This document shows, piece after piece, positions 33,136-43,450 of a stretch of DNA of 64,000 nucleotides. This DNA comes from an uncultured Pontibacter sp. (lineage in GTDB: Bacteria > Bacteroidota > Bacteroidia > Cytophagales > Hymenobacteraceae), in contig NZ_CANLZM010000003.1 of assembly GCF_947495565.1 (NCBI RefSeq), positions 310,001 to 374,000 on the forward strand, in the 5' to 3' direction. The stretch's first letter is position 1; every line of letters starts with the position of its first letter. The notes under the pieces were generated by a model. That model was not told where the DNA came from, ran no database searches, and worked only from the letters and a program-made list of their open reading frames with translations. Made by a program: the position numbers and the translations under genes.

Positions 33136-36100
33136 ATGAGTAAACATTTACAAAAGCTAGGAGCTCTTGTAGCGGGCTTTGCTATGCTTGGCAGTACACA
33201 AGTGCTGGGGCAGGCTTCCGTTAATTCCCTCCCTTACAACCAGAATTTTGACGGCATGACTACCTCGTTACCTGCCGGATGGAATGCTGTTCGTTTCTCA
33301 GGTAGTGGCACAGCAGGAGCAGAACTGACTCCCAAGCAGTCAGATGGATCAGACAACTCTGGATCTGTATATAGCGTAGGTTCGTCTAACAGTTCAGACC
33401 GTGCCTTGGCTACGCTAGCCTCTGGATCGACTGTTCCTCGCTTTGGAGCCAGCTTTATTAATAATACTGGTGCTGCTTTAGCAGGAGTTAAATTAACTGG
33501 CGTAGCAGAACAATGGAGAAGTGGCAGTAGTAGCGATGTGAATGAGGTGGTTGTTTTCGAATACAGCCTGAATGCGTCTTCTATCAATGACGAGACAGCT
33601 ACATGGGTGCCTGTGCCTGCACTAAATCTAATTGAGATATTAACAACATCATCAACAGCTGAAGGAGTTGATGGCAATGTAAATAAAACCAGTATTGCCG
33701 CAAGTCTGGCAGGCGTTACCTGGAATGAAGGTATTACTCTCTGGATCCGTTGGACTGATGCTAATGATGGAGGAAGTGATGGTATGTATGCGTTGGATGA
33801 TTTTTCAATTACATCTAGCGACGAGCCGATTCCCGTAGACGAAACAGCGCCAGCAGTGGTAAGCCTTTCTCCGGTAAATGGCGGCGAAGGTGTATCGGTT
33901 AACAGTAAACTGTTGCTCACGTTCGACGAAGCTGTAGTGGCAGACGCGGTAGGCGTTATCATTATCACCAACGTAACAGCTGGTACTACTACCCAAATAG
34001 CTGCCAATGATGCTGATAAAGTAAGTATAAATGGCGGAGCCGTTACCGTTAATTATACTTTAGCACCAGAAACCAGCTATAGTATAGCCCTGGCAGCAAA
34101 TTCTTTTAAAGATGCAGCCGGTAATTCTACAGCTGAAATAGCAGCCGGCAACTGGGCTTTCACAACGCAAGGAGTAGGGATGCCTGTGGCTGATAGCTAC
34201 TTTGAGAGTTTTGACAACTGCTCTCCGGATGCCAGCACAACGCTATCAGGCAACTGGATGCACTACAGCGTAACCGGATCTGAGACGTGGGCTTGTACCC
34301 AGTATGGCGCTGACAACTCTTTCGGTGTGCAGATGAACGGCTACAACGGCGGCGTAAAAGTAAACGAAGACTGGCTGATCTCTCCTGCCTATAACCTGCA
34401 GGGCCTTGAGCTGCCGGCAATGTCAGTAAATTACGCAACCAAATACAGCGGCGCTGCGCTGCAGGTAAAGGTATCAACAAACTACAGCGGCACCGGCGAC
34501 CCATCAGCGGCCACCTGGACAGAGCTGCTGACGCTTCCGTCGGACAACACGGATACCTGGAAACTGCTGCAGAACATCAACCTGACAGCTTATAAATCAG
34601 AAGGTACGCACATTGCCTTTGTATACTTTTCTGACAGCGATGCCGGTGCTTCTCGTTGGACGCTGGACAATTTCAAAATAGAAAATGCTTCCACAATATT
34701 CTCTGTGGATGAGCTGAATATCAACTTTGGCCTTGTGGCGGTTGGTAACACATCAGAGGCGCAGGAGTTTACTTTTAACGCCATTGGCTATGCGCAGGAG
34801 GTGGTGCTTACCGCTCCGGCCAGCTTCGAGCTGTCCAAAGACAACGTTGCCTTCCAGCAGAGCCTGTCTTATACTGCTGAGGAGGCTGCAGCCCAAAACA
34901 AAGTATACGTGCGCTTTAAACCGTCTTCGGCGGCAGTGTTTGCAGGTGCTATTACCTTTACCAGCGGCAACGAGCTGAACAAGGAGCACGGTATGCTGCA
35001 GGGTTCGGCATTAAGCTACGACAACACATTGGATATTGCCACCTGGAACCTGGAGTGGTTTGGCTCCACCAGCAATGGGCCGAGCAACGAGGCATTGCAG
35101 TACGAAAACGCTAAACAAGGCATAACTGCGTTGAACGCTGATATAATTGCGGTGCAGGAGATTGTAGACGTTAACCTAATCAAGCAACTGGCAGAGGAGC
35201 TTGGCTATAAGTATGAGGATATGGATACGGAGTGGCTCTACAGCAACTCACAGCGCACCGGAGTACTTTACAGGCCAGAGATACTTACTGTAAGAAAAGA
35301 GAAAACGCTGCTTTCTAAATTGTATGCTGATATCAAAGCCGGTAGAACAACATTGCCAGGGTATCCTTCTAGTAGCTCAACTTTCTGGGCAAGCGGCCGT
35401 CTGCCGTACCTGGTGCAGTTCGAAACCAACATCAACGGAGTTCGCCAGTACATCAACGTAGTTAACATACATGCCAAAGCCAACAGCGGCGATGACATTA
35501 CGCAGTACGACAGACGCAAGTATGATGTGCAGGTGCTGAAAGACTCGCTTGATGCCCAGTACGGCAACACCAACCTGGTTATGCTCGGCGACTTCAATGA
35601 TGATATTGACGAATCTGTAGTGGCCGGTGCCGGCCCGTCGTCTTACAAAGTTTTTGTGGACGATAGCAACTACAAAGCCCTCACCTATGAGCTGAGCTTG
35701 ACAGGGGCTTACAACCTGGTTGGCTCGTATAAGAGCTTCCTGGATCACATCCTGATTTCGCAGAGCCTGGAGGATGAGTACATTGCTAACTCAATTGTTA
35801 TCCGTAACGATTTCCTGAACAGCATTGCTAACTATGGCAGCACCACGTCAGACCACTTGCCGGTAATGGCCCGCTTCCAGCTGGTGACCAACGACCCTGA
35901 GCAGGAAACGCCAACTGGCATTGCTGATGCCACTAAAGGCCAGTTTAGTGTGTATCCTAACCCGGTGCAGAACTTTGTGAGACTGTCGTTGCCGGAGCGT
36001 GTGCGCGGCTTCAAGAACATCGCCTTGGTTGCTTATGGCATAGATGGGCGTGTGCTGTTTACAGCAAACGGTTCTCAGGAGGGTGTGCAGCAGGTGCTGA

Positions 36101-36192
36101 GCGCTGAGGCTGCTACATTAAAGCAAGGTATGTATATCCTGAAAATTGAGGCTGGTAAAGAGGTATTTGTAACCCGAATGCTGAAAAAGTAA
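33136..36192 (+). CDS. Secreted endonuclease/exonuclease/phosphatase-fold protein with T9SS sorting domain
   Basis: Secreted 1018-residue protein. A signal peptide (1-26) is followed by a choice-of-anchor-type beta domain, an Ig-like domain (about 233-340, starting VDETAPAVVSLSPVNGG), another beta-sandwich (about 350-515), and a connecting Ig-like domain. An endonuclease/exonuclease/phosphatase catalytic domain starts at about residue 630 with WNLEWFG and continues with QEIVD, NIHAKA, GDFNDD (about 817) and SDHLPV (about 904). The last 80 residues are a type A type IX secretion sorting domain (VYPNPVQ...GMYILKIEAGKEVFVTRM). The protein is expected on the cell surface or outside the cell, degrading nucleic acids or phosphoesters. 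The precise substrate is not shown. Confidence 0.92.
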   Translation: MSKHLQKLGALVAGFAMLGSTQVLGQASVNSLPYNQNFDGMTTSLPAGWNAVRFSGSGTAGAELTPKQSDGSDNSGSVYSVGSSNSSDRALATLASGSTVPRFGASFINNTGAALAGVKLTGVAEQWRSGSSSDVNEVVVFEYSLNASSINDETATWVPVPALNLIEILTTSSTAEGVDGNVNKTSIAASLAGVTWNEGITLWIRWTDANDGGSDGMYALDDFSITSSDEPIPVDETAPAVVSLSPVNGGEGVSVNSKLLLTFDEAVVADAVGVIIITNVTAGTTTQIAANDADKVSINGGAVTVNYTLAPETSYSIALAANSFKDAAGNSTAEIAAGNWAFTTQGVGMPVADSYFESFDNCSPDASTTLSGNWMHYSVTGSETWACTQYGADNSFGVQMNGYNGGVKVNEDWLISPAYNLQGLELPAMSVNYATKYSGAALQVKVSTNYSGTGDPSAATWTELLTLPSDNTDTWKLLQNINLTAYKSEGTHIAFVYFSDSDAGASRWTLDNFKIENASTIFSVDELNINFGLVAVGNTSEAQEFTFNAIGYAQEVVLTAPASFELSKDNVAFQQSLSYTAEEAAAQNKVYVRFKPSSAAVFAGAITFTSGNELNKEHGMLQGSALSYDNTLDIATWNLEWFGSTSNGPSNEALQYENAKQGITALNADIIAVQEIVDVNLIKQLAEELGYKYEDMDTEWLYSNSQRTGVLYRPEILTVRKEKTLLSKLYADIKAGRTTLPGYPSSSSTFWASGRLPYLVQFETNINGVRQYINVVNIHAKANSGDDITQYDRRKYDVQVLKDSLDAQYGNTNLVMLGDFNDDIDESVVAGAGPSSYKVFVDDSNYKALTYELSLTGAYNLVGSYKSFLDHILISQSLEDEYIANSIVIRNDFLNSIANYGSTTSDHLPVMARFQLVTNDPEQETPTGIADATKGQFSVYPNPVQNFVRLSLPERVRGFKNIALVAYGIDGRVLFTANGSQEGVQQVLSAEAATLKQGMYILKIEAGKEVFVTRMLKK

Positions 36193-36216
36193 GCTAATTT
36201 ATTACCATACTTACAG

Positions 36217-36255
36217 GAGAAGCCTGCCACTAATGTGGCGGGCTTCTTTGTTTTT
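36217..36255 (+). terminator. Terminator after the secreted nuclease
   Basis: GAGAAGCCTGCCAC (36217-36230) pairs with GTGGCGGGCTTCTTT (36235-36249), with one mismatch, then TTTGTTTTT. Confidence 0.85.
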
Positions 36256-36321
36256 ACAGCAAAATCAAAGAGAAACCAAGTAGGGCTGAAGGCGGTAAAC
36301 CAAGTATAAATTTATTTTGAG

Positions 36322-36726
36322 ATGAACATCGTAGACAGACCACAAATTGCCAATAATACACACGCCACCGTACTTGTAGGGGCAGGGCTAACCAGCTACT
36401 TCCTAAACGAGAACAGGCCTAAAACCGCTCTTATTCCTCCGTTGGCAGGCGGAACTTTGCTGCTCCTCAGTTCCAGAATCAAGTCCGGGGATAAGAGTGT
36501 GGCGCATGCGGCAGTTGGCCTGACTTCGCTGCTGAGCGTGATGACGGGTGTGCTTTTTTCCAAAGCCATTGCGCCATCAGAAATAGCAAAGCAAAAATTT
36601 AAGCCCGAAGTACGGCAGCGCAGGGCCGGCATATTCGGGCTGATGACGTTAACAGGTATAGCCGCTGTGGGCGTATATGTGGCAGGCTTTATTCAGAAGC
36701 GAAAGCAGGCCGAAAGCAAAGGCTAG
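36322..36726 (+). CDS. Small membrane protein of unknown function
   Basis: The product is 134 residues with four hydrophobic segments (about 15-28, 36-51, 60-82, 100-122) and a basic C-terminal end. The Ala/Gly-rich helices and the basic end are reminiscent of small TMEM14-like proteins, but the match is weak and I do not assign a family. Its stop overlaps the stop of the convergent ggt gene by 4 bases (36723-36726). Confidence 0.65.
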   Translation: MNIVDRPQIANNTHATVLVGAGLTSYFLNENRPKTALIPPLAGGTLLLLSSRIKSGDKSVAHAAVGLTSLLSVMTGVLFSKAIAPSEIAKQKFKPEVRQRRAGIFGLMTLTGIAAVGVYVAGFIQKRKQAESKG

Positions 36727-38456
36727 AAACCGGCTGCGGCATCGTCGCCACGCGGGTCAGCGCCACCTTCCAGTTTACCGTTCGGCAAAACAAGTATGGC
36801 ATCCACACGGCCAAACTGACCGCGCTGCTTTAAAATATAGCCTTTGCTTACCAGCTCAGCGCGTACTGCGGCAGGTATGGCATCGGCGGTGTGCTGTATT
36901 TCGTCGGGCAGCCACTGGTGGTGGAAGCGCGGTGCGGCTACAGCCTGCTGCATACCCATGTTATGCTCTACCACATTTAGGATTGTCTGGAAAACCGAGG
37001 TCATGATAGTGGAGCCGCCGGGCGTGCCGACAACCATAAACAGCTTGCCGTCTTTTTCAAGTATAGTGGGTGTCATGGAGCTGAGCATACGCTTGTTCGG
37101 TTGAATGGCATTGGCTTTTCCGCCTACCAGCCCGAACATGTTCGGCACGCCCGGCTTCGCGCTAAAGTCGTCCATCTCGTTGTTTAGCACAAAACCAGCA
37201 CCCTTTACCACTACTTTAGAGCCGTATCCGCCGTTAAGTGTGGTGGTGATAGAAACGGCATTGCCTGCAGGGTCTACTATGCTGAAGTGGGTTGTTTGCT
37301 CCGTCTCATACACAGGCAGCTCACCAGCTTTTACGGCAGAGGAAGGTGTGGCCTGCGCCAGGCTCATGGTGCCCATACGTGCTTTTAAGTATTCCTCGTC
37401 CAGCAGTTCGTTTACCGGTACATCCACAAAATCAGGATCGCCGAGGTAAGTAGCGCGGTCTGCATACACACGTCTTTCTGCCTCTGTCATAAGCTGGATG
37501 GTTTCGGTGCTCTGCCAGCCATACTTGCGCAGGTTGTAAGGTTCTACCATTTTCAGAAGCTGCAGCAGCGCAATGCCTCCGCTGGAGGGCGGGCCCATTG
37601 AAATCACTTTATAATCTTTGTAACTGCCCGTGACAGGCTCCCGCCAGACAGAAGTATAGTTTGCCAGGTCTTCATGCGAGATGATGCCGTTGCCGCGCTG
37701 CATTTCCTTCACGAACAGATCAGCTGTCTCACCGGCATAGAAACCCTCGCGGCCTTTGTCGCGGATACGCTCCAGTGTACGGGCCAGGTCTGAGTGGCGC
37801 AACGTATCTCCGGCCTGCCACTCCTGTTCCTGCACCAGGTAAGGCAGGTGCTTATTGTTGTTGATAAAGCTTTGTTTTGAGTTGTTCAGGCCTTGCGCCT
37901 CTTTTTGAGTGAGTACTACGCCATTGCGGGCCAGGTCTACGGATGGCTGCACCAAATCTGCCCAAGGCAGAGAACCCAGCTTTTGGTGTATCTTCACCAT
38001 GCCATCCACCGCTCCCGGCACACCTACTGCAAGGTGGCCGTCAGTGCTCAGGCCATCTACTACTTTGCCAATACTATCCTGATACATTCTTTCCGTAGCT
38101 GCGCCAGGGGCTGTCTCCCTAAAGTCGAGGGTTACGATATCGCCGGAGGCGCTACGGGCAACCATAAAACCGCCGCCGCCTATGTTACCTGCCACCGGAA
38201 AAGCCACTGCCAAGGCAAACTGGGTTGCTATGGCCGCATCATAAGCATTGCCTCCTTTGCGCAAAATCTCCATACCTATGCGTGAGGCATCCGGATGTGC
38301 CGATACCACCATGGCCTTCTCAGAAGTATAACCACGCGCGGCCTCAGGCGTTTCCTTGGGTGGTAGGGTGGCGCAGCCGCTGAAAAGGGTAGGGAGCAGC
38401 GCTATAAGCAGCAGCCATACTTTAGCCGTAGCAGTTAAAGGAGATGTCAGGTGCAT
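36723..38456 (-). CDS. ggt: Gamma-glutamyltransferase, exported lipoprotein
   Basis: Hydrolyses or transfers the gamma-glutamyl group of glutathione-like compounds in the periplasm. The 577-residue proenzyme is expected to self-cleave before the nucleophile Thr389 in TTHFS to form two subunits. The N-terminal half carries [13 protein letters not shown] and NIGGGGFMV; the C-terminal half carries NNEMDDFS and GTPGGSTI. A lipobox (LFSGC) near residue 27 makes it a probable lipoprotein. An ATG at 38483 would add 9 residues but lies 8 bases from the preceding terminator, so 38456 is preferred. Convergent with the small membrane-protein gene. Confidence 0.92.
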   Translation of the reverse strand: MHLTSPLTATAKVWLLLIALLPTLFSGCATLPPKETPEAARGYTSEKAMVVSAHPDASRIGMEILRKGGNAYDAAIATQFALAVAFPVAGNIGGGGFMVARSASGDIVTLDFRETAPGAATERMYQDSIGKVVDGLSTDGHLAVGVPGAVDGMVKIHQKLGSLPWADLVQPSVDLARNGVVLTQKEAQGLNNSKQSFINNNKHLPYLVQEQEWQAGDTLRHSDLARTLERIRDKGREGFYAGETADLFVKEMQRGNGIISHEDLANYTSVWREPVTGSYKDYKVISMGPPSSGGIALLQLLKMVEPYNLRKYGWQSTETIQLMTEAERRVYADRATYLGDPDFVDVPVNELLDEEYLKARMGTMSLAQATPSSAVKAGELPVYETEQTTHFSIVDPAGNAVSITTTLNGGYGSKVVVKGAGFVLNNEMDDFSAKPGVPNMFGLVGGKANAIQPNKRMLSSMTPTILEKDGKLFMVVGTPGGSTIMTSVFQTILNVVEHNMGMQQAVAAPRFHHQWLPDEIQHTADAIPAAVRAELVSKGYILKQRGQFGRVDAILVLPNGKLEGGADPRGDDAAAGF

Positions 38457-38493
38457 GATGTTCGTGTTGATGTTTGGGCACATAAGATATAAA

Positions 38494-38525
38494 AAAACGC
38501 CAGCTATTGCACATAGCTGGCGTTT
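38494..38525 (-). terminator. Terminator of the C-terminal processing protease gene
   Basis: AAACGCCAGCTAT and ATAGCTGGCGTTT form a 13-base stem with loop TGCAC. The A7 run at 38491-38497 becomes T7 on the minus strand. It separates this gene from ggt. Confidence 0.9.
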
Positions 38526-38545
38526 CTCTTCTAGATGGGTTTCGC

Positions 38546-40654
38546 TTATTTCAGATCTTCCTGAATGATGGCCACGGCCTCTTCCACGTATACATCCTGC
38601 TTTAAGCTCTTAATAAACTCTTTGTTACGGGCAAGTTTAGCTGTGTCGCTGCCTAAGGCTTGCATATCCTGCTGCAGGCGCTTCACATCAAGCACTGGCA
38701 CCTCTTTCTGCGCTTCCTCCAGACGTTTGGCTTCTGCTTCTGCCTTTTGCTGCTCCGTTTTATACTTCTCCAGCTGCAGTGAGCGGGTAGTGTTGTCTGA
38801 CTGCTTCTTCAGGCGTTCCGCACTTTCTTTTATAAGACCAAAGCTGTTGTTGTTTGATACACGCTGCTGGCTATGAGATTTTACCTGCGTCAGGTTTAGC
38901 TTGCCGTTGTTCCATGGCTTATATTTTGCCGGAGATATTTCATCAAACGGAAGGGCAAAATCCTGCTCCTTCTCGCCAAACTCCAGGTAAGCATAGGCAT
39001 CCGGAAGCACAACATCTGGCGTAACGCCGCGCAGCTGTGTGGTGCCGCCGTTAATTCGGTAGAACTTCTGCGTTGTCAGTTTTAGTGCTCCAAACGGCTT
39101 ATAAGGGTTAAATTGTGCAGGTAACGCCTCATCCAGTTCAAAGAACTGCTGCACGGTGCCCTTGCCAAAAGTAGAGCTGCCCACAATTACAGCACGCTTA
39201 TAATCCTGCATGGCTGCTGCCAAAATTTCTGAGGCCGAGGCACTGTTAGAGTTTACCAGTATTACCAGCGGGCCGCCGTACTGCACTTGCGTGTCGCGGT
39301 CATCAAGTACTACGGCTTTGCCGGAGGCTGTTTTAACCTGCACTACCGGGCCTTGTTCTATAAACAAACCAGCCATTTCCACGGCATCGGCCAAAGAGCC
39401 GCCACCGTTATTGCGAAGGTCTAGGATAAGGCCTTTCATGCCGGCTGACTTTAATTTGTCAACTTCCTTTTTTACGTCAGCACCACTAAAGCGTCCGTTC
39501 TTGTTCTCAAAGTCGGCGTAAAAGCCTGGCAGTTTAATGTAACCGATTTTATCTTTATCCTCAATCAGGGCAGACTGAGCATATGTTTCCTCAAATACAA
39601 TCACATCCCTCACGATTGGGATAATCTTATTTGAACCATCCGGCTTTTTCACGGTCAGACGTACTTCAGTTCCTTTTTTACCACGGATAAACTGGATTGC
39701 ATCGTCCAGGCGCATACCTTCCACCAAGATTGGTTCTTCTGCACCCTGGCCAACCTTCTGGATAATGTCGCCTGGCTTTAGCTCACCTTGTAAGTATGAG
39801 GGGCTACCGGGCACAATCTCCATTACTCTAATCTGGCCATCTTTTTCCTGCAGAGAGGCTCCAATACCTTCCAGGCGGCCGGTAAAGTTAATGTCGAAAT
39901 CAGCTTTGGCTTTAGGCGGGAAGTATCCTGTGTGCGGGTCGTACACGTTGGTAACCGCATTAATATAAGTAGCACGGTGATCTTCGCGGTTTATCTTAGC
40001 CAAGCGCTGGTAAAGGTCGCTGTATGTTTTCTGCACTTTCTCACGCGCCTCTTTCTCCAGCTGCTCAAAAGATTTCTGCTCTGCTTTAGGGTCCTTCTCC
40101 AGCTGCTTCTGCTGCTCTTCCTGCATGTCTACCAGTCGTATCAGTGTCTGGTACTTCAGTTGCTTGCGCCACGCTTCTTTCAGCTCTTCCTTGTTCTTGG
40201 CATATGGAAGCTTCTCGCCGTCCAGCTCAATCTGCTCATTTTGGGTAAAGTCGAACGGCTGGCCCAGAATTTCTTTGTAGTATCCTTCAGAATCCTTTAT
40301 GCGCTGCTCATATAGGTCTGCAGACAGATCAAAAAACTGAAAAGTACCTTGTCTCAGCTCATCGTCTATCGCAGTTTCATACTTCTGCAGTTGCTGCACA
40401 TCTGGCTCTAGCAAGAATTTCTTGTTGAAATCTAGCCGCTGCAGGTAAAGTTTGAATACTTTTTTAGAAAAGGCATCGTCTACTTTCTCTGGCTGATAGT
40501 GGCCTGAGTTCAAACCCTGCATCAAAGCTTTGATCAGAATCTCGTTCTTACCCTCTGGCGTAGCACCGTTTTTATAGAGTATGAATGATCCTGTAACAAG
40601 GATGACAGCCAATACCGACAGTATTATTTTGAAACGAGTTGTCAATGATATCAT
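38546..40654 (-). CDS. prc: Carboxy-terminal processing protease (Prc/Tsp, S41 family)
   Basis: Periplasmic protease that degrades or processes proteins from the C-terminus. The 702-residue product has an N-terminal signal/anchor (about 7-26) and a helical region. A PDZ domain ([19 protein letters not shown]...[11 protein letters not shown]) is followed by the S41 catalytic core with [17 protein letters not shown] (about 467-483) and [10 protein letters not shown] supplying Ser and Lys. The C-terminal part is long, basic and coiled-coil rich, as in E. coli Tsp. The length fits that subfamily. It is transcribed alone between two clear boundaries. Confidence 0.93.
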   Translation of the reverse strand: MISLTTRFKIILSVLAVILVTGSFILYKNGATPEGKNEILIKALMQGLNSGHYQPEKVDDAFSKKVFKLYLQRLDFNKKFLLEPDVQQLQKYETAIDDELRQGTFQFFDLSADLYEQRIKDSEGYYKEILGQPFDFTQNEQIELDGEKLPYAKNKEELKEAWRKQLKYQTLIRLVDMQEEQQKQLEKDPKAEQKSFEQLEKEAREKVQKTYSDLYQRLAKINREDHRATYINAVTNVYDPHTGYFPPKAKADFDINFTGRLEGIGASLQEKDGQIRVMEIVPGSPSYLQGELKPGDIIQKVGQGAEEPILVEGMRLDDAIQFIRGKKGTEVRLTVKKPDGSNKIIPIVRDVIVFEETYAQSALIEDKDKIGYIKLPGFYADFENKNGRFSGADVKKEVDKLKSAGMKGLILDLRNNGGGSLADAVEMAGLFIEQGPVVQVKTASGKAVVLDDRDTQVQYGGPLVILVNSNSASASEILAAAMQDYKRAVIVGSSTFGKGTVQQFFELDEALPAQFNPYKPFGALKLTTQKFYRINGGTTQLRGVTPDVVLPDAYAYLEFGEKEQDFALPFDEISPAKYKPWNNGKLNLTQVKSHSQQRVSNNNSFGLIKESAERLKKQSDNTTRSLQLEKYKTEQQKAEAEAKRLEEAQKEVPVLDVKRLQQDMQALGSDTAKLARNKEFIKSLKQDVYVEEAVAIIQEDLK

Positions 40655-40900
40655 CTATTTAAATAAGTTGAACTAAAGGTTAGATTGCAAAAGTGGTGCC
40701 GCTTACAGGCTTACGCATGGATTTAATATGTAATGTAAGAGAAAAAAATATTTTATCATAGTGGCGCAAGCCAGCATCCTACAAAACAAGTGCTTAAAAT
40801 ACTACATACGTGGTACAGCAATTAATATTATAACTCCTTGCGGGCTTTTTTCGTTTCCGATAGTATAATGTACAAATTATAAAACCATTAACTTAAAACT

Positions 40901-41353
40901 ATGAATAACAACGAAAGAACCATAGATGTTTTACAGGAACTGAATCAGTTTGTGAACGATAGAATTGAAGGTTACGAGCGTGCCGCCAACCATACAAAAG
41001 ACCCGGCGCACCAGTCTTACTATAACGACCTGAAAACCCAAAGCCGCCAGTTCTCTAATGAGATAAACAGTACCATTAGCAGCATGGGCGGAGACACGCA
41101 AAGCAGTACAACCGCAAAGGGTAAGGTGTTCCGTGGCTGGATGGACGTAAAGTCAACAATTACCGGCAACGACGAGGAAGCACTGATAAAGGCTAACCTT
41201 ACCGGCGAGGAGTGGGCTCAGAAAGCTTATAACGATGCGCTGGACCACAGAACCGAGCTTCCGCAAAATGTAGTACAGATGGTTGAGAAGCAAAAACAAG
41301 CCTCACTTGCCACCTGTGAGCGCCTACGCCAAATGGAAAAATCAGCTGATTAA
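40901..41353 (+). CDS. DUF2383/PA2169-type four-helix protein
   Basis: The product is 150 residues, all helical, hydrophilic, with no signal peptide. The pattern DVLQELNQFVNDRIEGYERAANHTKDPAHQSYYNDL matches the ferritin-like DUF2383 family, usually about 150 residues and linked to stress or stationary phase. A likely metal-ligand pattern of Glu and His in the first helices is visible but not certain. The start carries the AAAACTATG context shared with the YtxH genes, suggesting joint regulation. It ends in a clear terminator. Confidence 0.85.
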   Translation: MNNNERTIDVLQELNQFVNDRIEGYERAANHTKDPAHQSYYNDLKTQSRQFSNEINSTISSMGGDTQSSTTAKGKVFRGWMDVKSTITGNDEEALIKANLTGEEWAQKAYNDALDHRTELPQNVVQMVEKQKQASLATCERLRQMEKSAD

Positions 41354-41376
41354 CAGTAGTTCAAGCATAAGATTGA

Positions 41377-41409
41377 AAAGGGTTGCCAACTAATGGCAGC
41401 CCTTTTTGT
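41377..41409 (+). terminator. Terminator of the DUF2383 gene
   Basis: AAAAGGGTTGCC (41377-41388) pairs with GGCAGCCCTTTTT (41395-41407) around a six-base loop, with T5 and more T residues after it. Confidence 0.85.
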
Positions 41410-41459
41410 TTTAAGAAGTGTGGCACAACGAGTTTGCTGTTTTAGAAGATAGAAGTTAG

Positions 41460-42092
41460 ATGAAGAACATACTTATATTTGGGGATAGCCTGACCGCTGG
41501 CTATGGTTTGCCTGCCGCCCATGCCTACCCCAGCATTATTCAGGAGCGGCTACGGCAGGAGGGGTATACTGATTATAAGGTGCTTAACGGTGGCCTCAGC
41601 GGCGATACTACTGCTGGCGGCGTGCACCGGGTAGACCGTTGGCTAAACGAACCCGTGGCTATTTTTATACTTGCCTTAGGCGCTAACGACGGACTTAGGG
41701 GCATACCTGCCCGCGAAACAACGCAGAACCTGCAGGAGATCATCAATAAAGTGCGACATAAAAACCCGGAGGCGAAAATTATACTTTCTGGCATGGAAAT
41801 ACCTGATATTGTGCCGGGGCGCTATGCCGCAGAATTTCGAAAGCTGTTCCGGGAGTTGGCTATTGAAAACAACATTCATTTTATACCTTTTCTGCTAGAG
41901 GGCGTGGCTGGCAACCGGCACCTGAACCTGCCAGACGGCGTGCACCCGAACGCGGAGGGGCAGAAGCTGCTGGCACAGCATACCTGGGGCAAACTGAAAA
42001 ACTGTTATAAAAGCAGGAAGGCGAGGAGATTTCTCCTCGCCTTCCTGCTTTCTGTTTATAAGTATAGCGGATGCTTGTCTACTCGGGGGTAA
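41460..42092 (+). CDS. GDSL/SGNH esterase (TesA-like), C-terminus altered by a frameshift
   Basis: Hydrolase of the SGNH family with arylesterase or lysophospholipase activity. It has FGDSLTAGYG (Ser near residue 10), GGLSGDTT, the GAND block, and DGVHPN with the Asp-His pair. The family normally ends shortly after HPNAEGQKLLAQ, here near residue 180. This frame instead runs on for 29 residues through its own terminator (42010-42051). Adding one A to the A5 run at 41997-42001 gives ...KLKKLL and a TAA stop, the usual family ending. The tail is therefore probably an artefact of an indel. There is no signal peptide; it is predicted to be cytoplasmic. The role is not narrowed by context. Confidence 0.85.
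   Translation: MKNILIFGDSLTAGYGLPAAHAYPSIIQERLRQEGYTDYKVLNGGLSGDTTAGGVHRVDRWLNEPVAIFILALGANDGLRGIPARETTQNLQEIINKVRHKNPEAKIILSGMEIPDIVPGRYAAEFRKLFRELAIENNIHFIPFLLEGVAGNRHLNLPDGVHPNAEGQKLLAQHTWGKLKNCYKSRKARRFLLAFLLSVYKYSGCLSTRG
42010..42051. terminator. Bidirectional terminator, 20-base stem
   Basis: The 20 bases at 42010-42029 are exactly complementary to 42032-42051, core GCAGGAAGGCGAGGAGA. It sits between convergent genes. The GDSL reading frame runs through it, which supports the idea that the frame is shifted. Confidence 0.9.
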
Positions 42093-42675
42093 TGCCGGTG
42101 TCGCGTCTTTTAAGCTCTACTTCTCTGCCTTTTGCTTGCTCATACTGAGCTTGAAGCTCTTTTAAAGTATTACGCGCCCAAAACGAGAAAGGCGTTGCCT
42201 CGGCTTCATCCATATCTTTCAGCTCTCCGTCAAGTTCGTCTATGGCATCTTGCTGAGCTTCTGTTAACCTCTCCCAGTACGCCTCGTTAAAATTTTCGGC
42301 TTCGCGAAGTTCGTTGAGATGCTCTGTATGTTCCTCTTCTATCTGCTGAGGCAGCGTTACCTTGTACTCCTGCGCCAGTTCTTGTAGCTCTTCCTGTTTA
42401 GTGGAGTACCAGTCTACCAGGTTCTGACCGTAGCTTCTCAGTACCTCTGATGTGCCCTGGGCCGCAGCCAGTTTACCAAGCTCCATTTGCAGCATATTGT
42501 TGCGGGCGGTAAAGGCCATTAACTCTTGCCTGTCTTCTGTAAGCGTAGAATCAGTGCCGGCTATGGTGGCTGTTTGTGCGCTGGTGTCAGTGTTCTGTTC
42601 GCCGGATCCGGAGTCGCAGGAGGCAAAGAGTAAAGTGCCTGCCGCACACCAAATGGCTATCATCGCATTTTTCAT
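42079..42675 (-). CDS. DUF4142-type lipoprotein
   Basis: Periplasmic lipoprotein of 198 residues. The lipobox is at LLFASC (Cys about residue 20), followed by a low-complexity acidic linker and a helical domain (MAFTARNNMLQMELGKLAAAQGTSEVLRSYGQNLVDWYSTKQEELQ) matching the DUF4142 ferritin-like fold. The role is unknown. The family often appears in stress regions. The start has the ACT-ATG context. Its stop lies inside the tail of the misread GDSL frame, so the two overlap by 14 bases. Confidence 0.85.
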   Translation of the reverse strand: MKNAMIAIWCAAGTLLFASCDSGSGEQNTDTSAQTATIAGTDSTLTEDRQELMAFTARNNMLQMELGKLAAAQGTSEVLRSYGQNLVDWYSTKQEELQELAQEYKVTLPQQIEEEHTEHLNELREAENFNEAYWERLTEAQQDAIDELDGELKDMDEAEATPFSFWARNTLKELQAQYEQAKGREVELKRRDTGITPE

Positions 42676-42726
42676 AGTTTGCTGTTATATTAGAATATTA
42701 AATGTTATACCCTAGTGCATACGAAA

Positions 42727-43158
42727 CTATGGCAAATTGTTTTCTGTGCGGGTGTGGCTGTGCAAGGCAAGTATGTTAGAAAGTGACGGAATGGAAAGAG
42801 GTTTTGCAATGAAACCAACCACCACATCATAGTTGCGTGCTCTTTGTTTGTGCATTTCCTCCTCAGAGGAAGTAAACATCGAGATGAACGTATCATGGCG
42901 TTGGGCAAAGCCTAAAGCATGGTAACGGTCCAGAAAATCAAACCCATCCAAAGAAGGCATGTTGATATCGAGCAAGATAAGATCCGGAAAAGCAGTATCT
43001 TTAGTAACCTCAATAGAATGAAGAAATTCCAGCGCTTCCGGCACACTGTGGCAAACAGATATCAAATCGCTGACATCAGCATCCTCCAATATGATCTGAG
43101 AAAATAAATTATTGATCTGATCATCATCAATAATTAAAATATGTTGCAGTTTATACAT
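42727..43158 (-). CDS. Single-domain response regulator
   Basis: Stand-alone receiver domain of 143 residues. It has the acidic pocket IIDDDQ, the phosphorylation aspartate in LILLDINMPSLDG, the Thr/Ser switch in MFTSSEEE, and the conserved lysine in IAKPL. There is no output domain, so it must act by protein-protein contact, as in CheY-like and phosphorelay proteins. Partner kinases are not nearby. The gene lies in the stress and envelope cluster between the DUF4142 and glycine-zipper genes. Confidence 0.92.
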   Translation of the reverse strand: MYKLQHILIIDDDQINNLFSQIILEDADVSDLISVCHSVPEALEFLHSIEVTKDTAFPDLILLDINMPSLDGFDFLDRYHALGFAQRHDTFISMFTSSEEEMHKQRARNYDVVVGFIAKPLSIPSLSNILALHSHTRTENNLP

Positions 43159-43385
43159 TTTTGGCTGCTATTGGGCTTTCTAATGATTAGTTATAGTTGA
43201 GTAGTACAAAGTAATAGCAAAGCCATACTTAGAATGCTCAAGGTTAGTAGCGGTGGTATTGTGTTATAACGTCAAAGTTAAGGAGAATAGTGTTCAATGC
43301 AGCATATTTATACTTGAATAGATACTAAAATAAATTAGATGCTTAGGATGAAGGATGTTTAAAGCTTTTTGTTTTATGCATAAAA

Positions 43386-43424
43386 AAAGCGCCTGAAACT
43401 ACTACTTGTAGCTTCAGGCGCTTT
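43386..43424 (-). terminator. Terminator of the glycine-zipper protein gene
   Basis: AAAGCGCCTGAA (43386-43397) pairs with TTCAGGCGCTTT (43413-43424), inner stem CTAC/GTAG. On the minus strand a T7 run follows. Confidence 0.85.
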
Positions 43425-43450
43425 GGTTTTAAGCGATTTATTTAAAAATA

